Of a stretch of DNA of 64,000 nt, positions 24,625 to 31,992 are shown piece after piece. Location of the stretch: positions 1,116,001-1,180,000 of the forward strand of contig NZ_JAMQYE010000001.1 of assembly GCF_023721795.1 (NCBI RefSeq). Direction: 5' to 3'. The stretch's first letter is position 1. The number at the start of each line of letters is the position of its first letter. The position numbers were made by a program, and so were the translations under genes. Origin of the DNA: Zeimonas sediminis. Its GTDB lineage: Bacteria; Pseudomonadota; Gammaproteobacteria; Burkholderiales; Burkholderiaceae_E. The notes under the pieces are model-generated. The model was not told where the DNA came from and did no database searches. It saw nothing but the letters and a program-made list of their open reading frames with translations.

Positions 24625-25071
24625 TCACTTCTTCCTCCCGAGATCCGCATCGCGTGGCTCGCAGGCATCCCGGATCGACGCGAGATGGGCATCGAACCGG
24701 CGATCCGCCTTCCGGATCAAACGCCTGTAGAAAGCCTGCTCGTTCTTGCCCTGCTTGGCGCCGGCAACGAGGAGGCACGCCCTTCTGTCGACATCGAACG
24801 CGAACGCCGCGCGCCAGGTCTCCACACCGTCCTTAGCCGTGAATCTCAACTCCTTCATGTTCGCATGCCGGGAGCCCTTCAACGTATCCACGTGCGGCCT
24901 GCCGGCTTTCGGCCCCGCCAGTTCGACTGCCTGGGCCGCGGCCAGCAGTTCGTCCTGGACTTCCTCATCGAGGGCGTCGAACTCGCCGACGAACTCGTCG
25001 TGGAAGATCACCTCCCAGGCAGACGGCGTTCCAGCGCTTCCAGCGCTCTTCCTGTCACGGCCAACCATCAT
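24625..25071 (-). CDS. HigB-like toxin (RelE superfamily)
   Basis: The 148-residue product matches phage-derived HigB-type mRNA interferases. Family segments are WEVIFHDEFVGEFDALDEEV, KAGRPHVDTLKGSRHANMKE and ELRFTAKDGVETWRAAFAFD, ending LLVAGAKQGKNEQAFYRRLI. It lies before its antitoxin gene, the toxin-first order of higBA. Both genes look intact. Two adjacent ATG codons at 25071 and 25068 are possible starts. The AT-rich segment 25072-25100 should hold the promoter. Confidence 0.87.
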   Translation of the reverse strand: MMVGRDRKSAGSAGTPSAWEVIFHDEFVGEFDALDEEVQDELLAAAQAVELAGPKAGRPHVDTLKGSRHANMKELRFTAKDGVETWRAAFAFDVDRRACLLVAGAKQGKNEQAFYRRLIRKADRRFDAHLASIRDACEPRDADLGRKK

Positions 25072-25086
25072 GAATATCAGGTTTAG

Positions 25087-25096
25087 ATGATATCAT
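25087..25096. promoter_or_regulatory. Palindrome in the higBA promoter region
   Basis: ATGATATCAT is a perfect 10-base palindrome within an AT-rich stretch that starts just before the higB start codon. It may be the core of the HigBA operator or a promoter element on the minus strand. Confidence 0.45.
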
Positions 25097-25106
25097 TTTT
25101 ACATGA

Positions 25107-25670
25107 TTACTCGCGATCGCGGCCATTGCAGGAAGTCTCACCCCTGCAGACGAGGACCCGACCCGCGCCGCCCTCGGCCAGCTCCCGCCCGACCCACTCC
25201 GCATACACCCGCACGTACGGATGCGCCGTCGCATCCGCCGCCGCCTCGCCCACCGTCGCCCAGGGCCACGCCGAGTGCTGGTCGTCCGCCTCGAGCCTAA
25301 GCGCTGCTACCTCATCGTTCCCGAGCGTCAGCCAGCGCGGCAGGTTCACGTAGTGCGTGGACACCGCAGGATCGAAGGCGCTGTCGTCGTAGAAGTGGTC
25401 CCAGGCGCCCATCAGGCGCGCTCGCGCCACCCAGCCCTCGGCAGTCTCGGCCGGCACGCCCAGCTCGTGGCGCGCCACCCGCTGCAGCGCCAGCGCCAGC
25501 GACTCGTTCTTGCGGATGCGCCCGCCCGGCGTAAACCACCAGCCGCGCGCCGGCGCGTTTCGGCGCAGGCCCAGCAGCAGGCGGCCCCGGGGGTCGGTGA
25601 CGCACAGGTCGATCGACACCAGCGGCAGCGCGGCCACCGCATGGCGGAACTCGGCCTTGGGAAGAAGCAT
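25107..25670 (-). CDS. gmm: GDP-mannose mannosyl hydrolase-like Nudix protein
   Basis: Gmm/NudD-type enzymes split GDP-mannose to GDP and mannose. The product is 187 residues from the ATG at 25670. The first part (LVSIDLCVTDPRGRLLLGLR, then NAPARGWWFTPGG) and the degenerate Nudix box GGRIRKNESLALALQRVA plus RHELG match this subfamily, which departs from the standard Nudix box. The later segment YDDSAFDPAVSTHYVNLP is also typical. The nearby ManC remnant supports a former GDP-mannose locus. The C-terminal 25 residues are not conserved-looking. Confidence 0.82.
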   Translation of the reverse strand: MLLPKAEFRHAVAALPLVSIDLCVTDPRGRLLLGLRRNAPARGWWFTPGGRIRKNESLALALQRVARHELGVPAETAEGWVARARLMGAWDHFYDDSAFDPAVSTHYVNLPRWLTLGNDEVAALRLEADDQHSAWPWATVGEAAADATAHPYVRVYAEWVGRELAEGGAGRVLVCRGETSCNGRDRE

Positions 25671-25695
25671 CCGAAGACCTTCAACGCCACTGCAG

Positions 25696-25997
25696 TCAGT
25701 CGTCGGCACGGCGATTCCGCCAGTAGCCGGGCTTCCGGGCAAACGGCGCCAGGGCGAGCACGTAGATTTCGTCTCGACGTTCCAGATGGACGATGGAGAA
25801 GGGAAATCGCACGGGTGTTAGCGCCGCGTGCCGTACTCGTACTTCGCACCCATCGCCGGGAACTCGGATGCAAGTGCAACGGCGTTCTCTATGGCCTTGA
25901 TGAACCGTTCCGCCAACGCTTTACTGACGGCGTTGTAGCAGAGCGCTTGGTATGCGATTTCGGCCCTGGCCTCGTCGTGAAACCGAACTGGCTTCAC
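25696..25997 (-). pseudogene. Frameshifted ParE/RelE-type toxin (module 1)
   Basis: From a GTG at 25997 overlapping the antitoxin stop (GTGA), the frame reads VKPVRFHDEARAEIAYQALC and continues to EFPAMGAKYEYGTRR and a TAA. The toxin then resumes one base out of frame as VRFPFSIVHLERRDEIYVLA and FARKPGYWRNR to a stop at 25696. The joined protein is about 100 residues, the usual ParE length, and the 302-base span is one short of a multiple of three. A single-base deletion is inferred. The antitoxin gene is intact. Confidence 0.8.
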
Positions 25998-26221
25998 AGG
26001 AGCAGGCGGCGCACTTCAGGAAAGACTTCGTCAGCGGGAACGAGCCTGGCGGTTCCGCTGTCGATCTCGGCGATGCGGCGCTTGATCTCTTCGCTCCAGG
26101 CCGCTTCCCTCTCGGCGTCGACCTCCTGGACAGTGGCCAGCAACTCCTCGGTGAGCCGCACGCGCTCCTCTGGCGAGAGCGACCGCGCTCTCCGAGACAG
26201 TTCTTCTACGAGGTCAGGCAT
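25994..26221 (-). CDS. RelB-like addiction module antitoxin (module 1)
   Basis: The 75-residue product belongs to the short addiction-module component family, with the conserved block SLSPEERVRLTEELLATV followed by a Trp-containing helix AAWSEEIKRRIAEIDSG and the LVPADEVF end. The C-terminal part would bind a ParE/RelE toxin. Its toxin gene directly follows but is frameshifted. A copy of the 82-bp repeat lies 73 bases upstream. Confidence 0.87.
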   Translation of the reverse strand: MPDLVEELSRRARSLSPEERVRLTEELLATVQEVDAEREAAWSEEIKRRIAEIDSGTARLVPADEVFPEVRRLLL

Positions 26222-26293
26222 AGGAACCTCCTGCCGAAAAATTGTGGCGCATGACCGCCGTAGGAGTGATCTGAGGCGCCGCCGACGAAGAGA

Positions 26294-26375
26294 GGCGGGA
26301 ACTCGATTCCCTGGTCGAGGAGATTAGCACCGGCGAACCCCGGGAACATCAGCCTGTCGGCCTATGCCTCTCGGA
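26294..26375. repeat. 82-bp intergenic repeat, copy A
   Basis: This element matches 26895-26976 at 72 of 82 positions with no gaps; the centre (26322-26348) is identical in both copies, including CACCGGCGAACCCCGGGAAC. It lies upstream of the module 1 antitoxin and downstream of the module 2 toxin remnant. No conserved reading frame is convincing, and no integron attC core sites (RYYYAAC/GTTRRRY) are seen. Confidence 0.85.
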
Positions 26376-26426
26376 CTCACACCAGCGCCCGAAGCAGCCT
26401 CCCGACCTCGGCCGGGCGGAAGCGTT

Positions 26427-26583
26427 CTACAAACGGCCGCGCCAGAATCCCGGCTTACGACTCTGGTGAGCAACAGCGAGCACGCGAACTTCAGATTCCC
26501 GAAGGTAATCTCGCCTCGCGAGCGTAGAACCGCGCGCCCTCGACCAGTTCCTGTTCCGCTTCGCTCGCAAGCGAAATCTTCAC
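26427..26583 (-). pseudogene. ParE/RelE-type toxin with a large internal deletion (module 2)
   Basis: From a GTG at 26583 that overlaps the antitoxin stop, the frame reads VKISLASEAEQELVEGARFY and AREARLPSGI, then stops. In another frame the C-terminus of a ParE toxin follows at once: EVRVLAVAHQSRKPGFWRGR and a stop at 26427. The central 45 or so residues are missing. The two ends fit the family well, so an internal deletion that also changed frame is inferred. Confidence 0.82.
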
Positions 26584-26804
26584 GTGAGCGCGCGCCTGGC
26601 GCTGTGAATCGCCTCTTCGACGGGAACCAGTACGGTACGGGCAGCCTCGACGTCGGCCAGTCGACGTTCGATCTCCGCGCCCCAGGCGTCGTCCACCTCG
26701 TCATTAGACCCCACGCTGGCGAGCAGGTGGTCCGCAAGAGAGACACGCTCCTCCGGTGAGAGCTTCAGCGCCTCGGCTTCAATCGTTGCGAACTGCGATG
26801 CCAT
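26580..26804 (-). CDS. RelB-like addiction module antitoxin (module 2)
   Basis: The 74-residue product starts at the ATG at 26804, with GGAGGTCGTC upstream; an earlier in-frame ATG at 26825 is less likely. The family block EALKLSPEERVSLADHLLAS and the helix DAWGAEIERRLADVEAAR match the module 1 antitoxin in order but at only about 40% identity. Its toxin gene is a deletion remnant. The second copy of the 82-bp repeat lies 91 bases upstream. Confidence 0.86.
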   Translation of the reverse strand: MASQFATIEAEALKLSPEERVSLADHLLASVGSNDEVDDAWGAEIERRLADVEAARTVLVPVEEAIHSARRALT

Positions 26805-26894
26805 GACGACCTCCGGATACTGCACCTTCGACAGGTTACAGCGCAGGCCTGGCGGGCCCGACTTGGTGTAACCACAGCAGTCCCGGCAGACCGG

Positions 26895-26976
26895 GGCGGG
26901 AACTGGATCCCCTAGGCGATTAGATTAGCACCGGCGAACCCCGGGAACACCAGTCTATCGGCCTATGCCTCCCGGA
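26895..26976. repeat. 82-bp intergenic repeat, copy B
   Basis: This is the second copy of the element at 26294-26375, in the same orientation, with ten substitutions and no gaps. It sits upstream of the module 2 antitoxin and downstream of nothing recognisable except the LysR promoter region. The pair gives each antitoxin-toxin unit an identical leading block. Confidence 0.85.
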
Positions 26977-26997
26977 CAGCCGGCGACCTCTCATCGC

Positions 26998-27011
26998 ACA
27001 AATCGATTTGT
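26998..27011. promoter_or_regulatory. Perfect palindrome upstream of the lysR-type gene
   Basis: ACAAATCGATTTGT is a perfect 14-base palindrome 21 bases before the LysR start codon. It is AT-rich and is a likely regulator binding site. Confidence 0.6.
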
Positions 27012-27032
27012 CGGATCGACTCATAGCCGAAA

Positions 27033-28051
27033 ATGATGAGAATCACGCTCAGGCAGATGGAAGCCTTTCGCGCGGTGGCGCGGCTCGCCAGCTTCAGCCA
27101 GGCGGCGCGCGCGCTGCACCTGTCGCAGCCCGCGCTGAGCGCCACGATCCGCAAGTTCGAGGAGGCGATCGGCGCGAAGCTGTTCGACCGCGACACGCGC
27201 AACGTGAGACTGACCTCGGTCGGGCAGGAAGTGCTCACGGTCACCGATTCGCTGTTCGACGACTTCGACAAGGCCATGGCCAGCCTGCGCGACTTCCTGT
27301 CGGGCAGGCGCGGGCGGCTCTCGGTGGCGGCGTCGCCGTCGGTGGCTGCCGGCTTCCTGCCCCCGGTGATCGCAGCCTTCCGGCGGATGCATCCCGAGGT
27401 CGAGCTGCAGTTCAGCGACGTGCTGGCGGAGTCCGCGATCGGGGCGGTCAAGGCCGGCCAGGTCGACCTGGCGCTGGCTCCGCAGGTGTCGCTGGACGCC
27501 GACCTGGAATTCCGGCCGGTCTTCCGCGACACGATGGTCGCGCTTGCGCGCGCCGACCATCCTCTGGTCGCGCGGCGCCGGATCACCTGGAAGGACCTGG
27601 CGCCCTACGACCTGATCTTCCCGAACCGCTCGAGCAACGTGCGGCAGTTGATCGACGCCGCCTGCATCGCGCAGGGCGTCGCGCTCCGGTCCGGCCTCGA
27701 CGTGGGCCACGCGAGCACCGTGATGGGTCTGGCGGTCAACGGGGTCGGGGTGGGCGTGCTCCCCCGCTCGCTCGCCGCGCTGTTCAACGACGCGCGCGTC
27801 ACCCCAACGACGCGCGCGTCACCCATCGCCGGATCACCGGGCCCGAGATCTGGCGCGACGTCTCGGTGGTCACGCAGCGCGGGCGGTCGGCCTCGCCGCT
27901 CGCGGAGGCTTTCATCGGCCTTTGCGTGGCGCACGACAACCGCGATCGAGCCGCTCGAGCTCCCCGCGGGCTGGCGTTGCCCGGCGAGCCTGTTATTTCG
28001 AAATCCCCTCTCCTTGACAGCCCGGCTCGGAGCCCGTTTCATCCACGCTGA
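27033..28051 (+). pseudogene. LysR-family regulator broken by a 20-bp tandem duplication
   Basis: The start (ITLRQMEAFRAVARLASFSQ, AARALHLSQPALSATIRKFE) is a standard LysR winged helix-turn-helix, followed by a normal effector domain to about residue 255. There a 20-base segment (27786-27805) is repeated in tandem (27806-27825). After it the LysR sequence continues in another frame as NDARVTHRRITGPEIWRDVS and VVTQRGRSASPLAEAF to a stop at 28051. Without one copy the gene would be intact. The original frame instead runs to 28196 with unrelated sequence. It lies upstream of an ABC importer operon that it may once have controlled. Confidence 0.85.
27786..27825 (+). repeat. 20-bp tandem duplication inside the lysR-type gene
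   Basis: Two adjacent copies of AACGACGCGCGCGTCACCC plus one base differ only at the last position (C or A). The 20-base unit is not a multiple of three and shifts the frame. Replication slippage on a CG-rich palindromic core is a likely cause; an assembly or sequencing artefact is possible. Confidence 0.9.
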
Positions 28052-28138
28052 CGCGAGTCGGCAGCAGGCGGGCTCGCTCGGTCACCGACCCTGCGCCTGC
28101 GTTCCCGAACCAGAAGAACCACGAGGAGACAAGACTCG

Positions 28139-28909
28139 ATGCGATCGCTCGCGTCGGCCGCCACGTTCGCGCTGCCGCTGCTCGCCCTGGTGCTGATCTG
28201 GGCGGTGGTGGTCGGCGCGTTCGACGTCGACCCCCGGCTCTTCCCGGGCGTGCCGGCCGTGGGCCGCGCGGCGGCCGAGGCGATCGCCGACGGCACCCTG
28301 CTCGGCCACGTGGCCGCCAGCATGTGGCGGGTGGTGGCGGGCACGGTGCTCGCGCTGGTGGTGGCGATCCCGATGGGCATCCTGATGGGCGTTAGCCCGG
28401 GCATCTCCAGCTTCTTCACGCCGATCTTCCGCTTCTTCTCGGTGCTGGCCGGCATCGCCTGGATCCCGATCGCCACGCTGTGGTTCGGCTACGGCTTCGG
28501 CGCGATCGTGTTCGTGATCTTCAACGCGGTGTTCTTCGTGGTCACGTACAACACGCTGCTGGGGGTGGCCAGCATCCCGATGCAGTTGCGCCACGCGGCG
28601 GCCTCGCTGGGCGCGGGGCCCTGGCAGCTGGTCACCCAGGTGCTGCTGCCGGGCGCGCTGCCCAACATCGTGACCGGCATCCGCACCGGGCTGGGCTTCG
28701 CCTGGCGCGGCCTGATCGCCGCCGAGATGATCGCCACCAACGTGGGGCTGGGCTACATGCTGTTCGTGGCCCGCGACTTCTACCGCACCGAGGTGATCGT
28801 GTTCGGCATGATCGTGATCGGCGTGCTGTGGCTGCTGATCGACCGGCTGCTGCTGGTGCCGCTCGAGCGCGCCACGATGGAGCGCTGGGGCATGGTGAGG
28901 GCGGCATGA
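28139..28909 (+). CDS. ABC transporter permease 1 (SsuC/TauC-like)
   Basis: The 256-residue product has about six membrane helices and the binding-protein-dependent permease motif HAAASLGAGPWQLVTQVLLPG with NIVTGIRTGLGFAWRGLIAAE. This type imports sulfonates, nitrate, taurine, pyrimidine precursors or aromatic acids. It overlaps the next permease gene by four bases. The substrate is unknown. Confidence 0.9.
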   Translation: MRSLASAATFALPLLALVLIWAVVVGAFDVDPRLFPGVPAVGRAAAEAIADGTLLGHVAASMWRVVAGTVLALVVAIPMGILMGVSPGISSFFTPIFRFFSVLAGIAWIPIATLWFGYGFGAIVFVIFNAVFFVVTYNTLLGVASIPMQLRHAAASLGAGPWQLVTQVLLPGALPNIVTGIRTGLGFAWRGLIAAEMIATNVGLGYMLFVARDFYRTEVIVFGMIVIGVLWLLIDRLLLVPLERATMERWGMVRAA

Positions 28910-29769
28910 GCGGCGCGGGCCCCGGCGGCGGCACGGCGGGCGCGATGGGCGGCCTGCTGCGGCTCTGGAACGTGCGGGTGTGGGGCCCGTACATGCGCGC
29001 CACCGCGCGCTGGCCGGGGCTGCGCTCGATCGTGCCCTTCCTGCCGCTGGTCGCGCTGTGGTGGGCGGTGGCCGAGGCCGAGGTCTTCCCGCGCGTGTTC
29101 TTTCCCGGCCCGGCCGAGGTGGTGGCCTCGTTCTTCACGCTCACGTACAAGGGCATCCTGCCCGAGTACCTGGCCGACAGCGTGACCCGGCTCGCGGTGG
29201 GCGCGGCGGTGGGCGTGGCGATCGGCATCCCGCTCGGGCTGCTGGTGGGCCTGAACCGCACCGCGCACAAGGCGCTGTGGCCGGTGCTGCTGTTCTTCCA
29301 GGCGATCGGCGACATCGCCTGGCTGCCGATCCTGCTGATCTGGTTCGGCTTCGGGCTCACCACGATGACCTTCGTGATCGTCTACACCGTGCTGTTCCCG
29401 ATCGTGCTGAACACGGTGCTGGGCGTGCGCTCGATCCCGCTGGACCTGCACCGCGCCGCGCGCAGCCTGGGCGCGTCGCCGGCGCGGGTGGTCTGGGAGG
29501 TGGTGCTGCCCGGCTCGCTGCCGAACATCGTGACCGGGTTGCGCAACGGCCTGGGCTACGGCTGGCGGGCGCTGATCGCGGCCGAGATCATCGTGGGCAC
29601 CAGCGGCATCGGCTTCCTGATGTTCGACGCGCGGCGCGCCGGCTCGGTGGTCGAGATCCTGCTCGGCATGATCGTGCTGGGCGTGCTCTGGTACATCGTG
29701 GACGCCTGGGTGCTGGCGCCGATCGAGCGGGCCACCGGCCAGCGCTGGGGAATGGTGCAAAGGCAATGA
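28906..29769 (+). CDS. ABC transporter permease 2 (SsuC/TauC-like)
   Basis: The 287-residue product is a second permease of the same type with an extra N-terminal region of about 45 residues. Its coupling motif reads HRAARSLGASPARVVWEVVL and NIVTGLRNGLGYGWRALIAA. Two permease genes suggest a heterodimeric channel rather than the usual homodimer. Start and stop overlap the flanking genes (ATGA), so the unit is translationally coupled. Confidence 0.9.
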   Translation: MSGAGPGGGTAGAMGGLLRLWNVRVWGPYMRATARWPGLRSIVPFLPLVALWWAVAEAEVFPRVFFPGPAEVVASFFTLTYKGILPEYLADSVTRLAVGAAVGVAIGIPLGLLVGLNRTAHKALWPVLLFFQAIGDIAWLPILLIWFGFGLTTMTFVIVYTVLFPIVLNTVLGVRSIPLDLHRAARSLGASPARVVWEVVLPGSLPNIVTGLRNGLGYGWRALIAAEIIVGTSGIGFLMFDARRAGSVVEILLGMIVLGVLWYIVDAWVLAPIERATGQRWGMVQRQ

Positions 29770-30524
29770 AGAGCCTCGTCCTGAATAACCTGCAGAAGAC
29801 CTACTTCGACCCGTACGCCGGATCGCAGGTGACCGCGATCCGCGACGTGTCGCTCACCGTGCAGCCCGGCGAGTTCGTGTCCATCGTCGGCCCGTCGGGC
29901 TGCGGCAAGACCACGATCCTGAACATGGTGGCGGGCTTCCTGCCGGCCAGCGGCGGCGAGATCCTGGTCGACGGCCATCCGGTGCACGGGCCCGGGCCCG
30001 ACCGCGGCGTGGTGTTCCAGTCCTTCGCGCTGTTCCCGTGGAAGACCGTGCTCGAGAACGTGGCCTTCGGCCCGAAGATGCGCGGCGTGGGCCGCGCCGA
30101 GCGCGAGGCGATCGCCCGCGAGTTCCTCGAGCTGGCCGGCCTGTCGCACGCGGCCGACCGCTACCCGAACGAGCTGTCGGGCGGCATGCAGCAGCGGGTC
30201 GGCGTGGTGCGCGCGCTGGCCAACCACCCCGACGTGCTGCTGATGGACGAGCCCTTCGCCAGCGTGGACGCGCAGACGCGAATGACGCTGCAGGAGGAGC
30301 TCACCCGCATCTGGCAAGAGCGCCGCACAACGGTGCTGTTCATCACCCACGACGTGGCCGAGGCGGTGTTCCTGGCCAACCGGGTGGTGGTGCTCAGCAA
30401 GGGCCACGTGCTGACCGAGATCGACGTGCCGCTGCCCCACCCCCGCCGCTGGGACGCGCTGATGGAGGACGAGCAGTTCAAGGCGCTCAGCGCGCTGGTG
30501 CTGCAGAAGGTGCGCTCGGCATGA
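29766..30524 (+). CDS. ABC transporter ATP-binding protein (SsuB/TauB-like)
   Basis: The 252-residue ATPase has Walker A GPSGCGKTTIL, Q-loop VFQSFALFPWKT, signature [15 protein letters not shown], Walker B VLLMDEPFASVD and H-loop LFITHDVAEAVFLA. The sequence places it in the nitrate/sulfonate/taurine importer group. It overlaps the upstream permease gene by four bases. Confidence 0.95.
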   Translation: MKSLVLNNLQKTYFDPYAGSQVTAIRDVSLTVQPGEFVSIVGPSGCGKTTILNMVAGFLPASGGEILVDGHPVHGPGPDRGVVFQSFALFPWKTVLENVAFGPKMRGVGRAEREAIAREFLELAGLSHAADRYPNELSGGMQQRVGVVRALANHPDVLLMDEPFASVDAQTRMTLQEELTRIWQERRTTVLFITHDVAEAVFLANRVVVLSKGHVLTEIDVPLPHPRRWDALMEDEQFKALSALVLQKVRSA

Positions 30525-30559
30525 GCCCGGTTGCGACGGCGCTGCCGGGAGCAGCGTAA
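30521..30559 (+). CDS. 12-codon leader-like open frame linking the ATPase and small membrane protein genes
   Basis: ATG at 30521 overlaps the ATPase stop (ATGA), and its TAA overlaps the ATG of the next gene (TAATG). It encodes MSPVATALPGAA. Both overlaps are of the kind used for translational coupling, so it may relay ribosomes between the two genes. Whether the peptide itself matters is unknown. Confidence 0.4.
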   Translation: MSPVATALPGAA

Positions 30560-30882
30560 TGAGGGCGATCCTGCGCTCGACCCAGGGGCGGATCGTGATC
30601 GGCGCGATCGTCCTGTACCTGCTGTGGCAGGCCTGGCTGAGCATCGCCGCGCCCGGCAAGGTGTCGCCCGAGATCGACCGCGCCAGGCCCCGGGTGAACC
30701 TGCTGGTGGTCCTGCCCTTCCGGCCCGAGCGCTTCCACGTGCTGATGTTCCAGAAGTTCGGCCGGGTGTCCGGCACCACCGACGACTCGGTCGAGGTGCG
30801 CGGCGTGGACCCGGCCAGGCTGAACGCGATCGCGCGGTATTACTGGGTATCGCGCGTCGATCCACTGCCACCCGACCAGTAA
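30559..30882 (+). CDS. Unknown small protein with an N-terminal membrane anchor
   Basis: The 107-residue product is not recognised. It has one hydrophobic segment near residues 12-30 (VIGAIVLYLLWQAWLSIAA) after a short basic start, so it is probably anchored with its C-terminal part in the periplasm. That part has regular alternation (VNLLVVLPFRPERFHVLMFQ) suggesting a small alpha/beta fold, and ends RYYWVSRVDPLPPDQ. It is inside the ABC importer operon, 14 bases before the binding-protein gene. A role in docking or stabilising the importer is possible but unproven. Confidence 0.6.
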   Translation: MRAILRSTQGRIVIGAIVLYLLWQAWLSIAAPGKVSPEIDRARPRVNLLVVLPFRPERFHVLMFQKFGRVSGTTDDSVEVRGVDPARLNAIARYYWVSRVDPLPPDQ

Positions 30883-30896
30883 GAGAGGAGACGACG

Positions 30897-31952
30897 ATGT
30901 TCAAGAAAGCGCTGTTGTTCTGCTGCGCCGCGTTGCTCGCGGTCGGCGCCCAGGCGCAGGGCCTGGTCAAGATGAAGGCGGGCATGGTCACCGGCATCGA
31001 CCAGGTGGGCCTGCCGATCGCGCTCGAGCGCGGTTTCTTCGAGAAGTACGGGCTCGACGTGCAGATCGCCCGGCCCTACGCCACCGGCGTGGACGCGCTG
31101 AACGCGCTGCAGGCCGGCGAGAGCGACATCGTGCAGGTGGGCGTGCCGATGATCGGCGCGGTGCTGCGCGGCATGGACCTGGTGGCGCTGGGCAACTACA
31201 GCGGCAACGCGACCAAGCTGGGGTCCGACGCCACGATGGCGCTGATCGCGCGCGCCGACTCGGGCATCGTGAAGGGCGACCTGAAGTCGCTGAAGGGCAA
31301 GAAGATCGCGGCCTCGTTCGGCACGATCAACCACCTGTACGCGCTGGCGTTGCTCGAGAAGGCCGGGCTCACGCCGAACGACGTGACGCTGGTCAACACG
31401 CCGCCGCCCGACATGACGGTGGCGTTGCTGTCCAAGGGCATCGACGCGTTCTCGGCCTGGGATCCGTGGCCGATCGTGGCGCTGAAGGACGTGCCCGGCG
31501 CGGTCGAGGTGATCCGCGGCGGCGACGTGATCTCCTACCTGGGCTTCAACGTGGCCACCCGCGCCTGGGTCGAGAAGAACGGCGACACGATCGAGAAGTT
31601 CCTGGCCGCGGTGTCCGAGGCCGACAAGTGGATGCGCGCCAACCCGAAGCAGGCCGCGCAGGTGGCCACCCGCTGGATCCCGGGCCTGAAGCAGGAAGTC
31701 GCCGAGGCCGCGATGGCGTTCAACATCCAGCAGGCCGACCGCAGGCTGTCGGCCAACAACTACCGCGCGCTGTACAGCGCGCAGCAGACGCTGCACAAGC
31801 TGGGCTTCCTGAAGTCGACCTTCGACGTGAACAAGCACATCGAGCCCAAGCACATGCTGGCGGTCATGCAGAAGTACCCGCAACTGTTCTCCGACCTGCC
31901 GGCGATCCCGGCGGACGCGGCGATCGGGCCGGGGTACCAGTTCAAGCCCTGA
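30897..31952 (+). CDS. ABC transporter substrate-binding protein (SsuA/NMT1-like)
   Basis: The 351-residue product has a signal peptide ending near GAQAQ. The fold is of the SsuA/ThiY/NMT1 class, with IALERGFFEKYGLDVQIARP, ALQAGESDIVQVGVPMIGAV, the KKIAASFGTINHLYALALLE block and DAFSAWDPWPIVAL. It begins 14 bases after the unknown small gene, preceded by GAGAGGAG. The ligand cannot be predicted. Confidence 0.9.
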   Translation: MFKKALLFCCAALLAVGAQAQGLVKMKAGMVTGIDQVGLPIALERGFFEKYGLDVQIARPYATGVDALNALQAGESDIVQVGVPMIGAVLRGMDLVALGNYSGNATKLGSDATMALIARADSGIVKGDLKSLKGKKIAASFGTINHLYALALLEKAGLTPNDVTLVNTPPPDMTVALLSKGIDAFSAWDPWPIVALKDVPGAVEVIRGGDVISYLGFNVATRAWVEKNGDTIEKFLAAVSEADKWMRANPKQAAQVATRWIPGLKQEVAEAAMAFNIQQADRRLSANNYRALYSAQQTLHKLGFLKSTFDVNKHIEPKHMLAVMQKYPQLFSDLPAIPADAAIGPGYQFKP

Positions 31953-31962
31953 TCGGGGCGGG

Positions 31963-31983
31963 GCGGCGGCCTGCGGCCGCCGC
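31963..31983. terminator. Perfect hairpin between convergent genes
   Basis: Nine-base perfect arms GCGGCGGCC (31963-31971) and GGCCGCCGC (31975-31983) surround a three-base loop between the binding-protein gene and the convergent CoA transferase gene. No T-tract follows; a bidirectional stop is plausible. Confidence 0.5.
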
Positions 31984-31992
31984 GGCGCGCGG

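Noticed and set aside
26294-26976. Integron attC sites around the tandem antitoxin modules
   Set aside because: The repeats lack RYYYAAC/GTTRRRY core sites and no integrase gene is present in the window.
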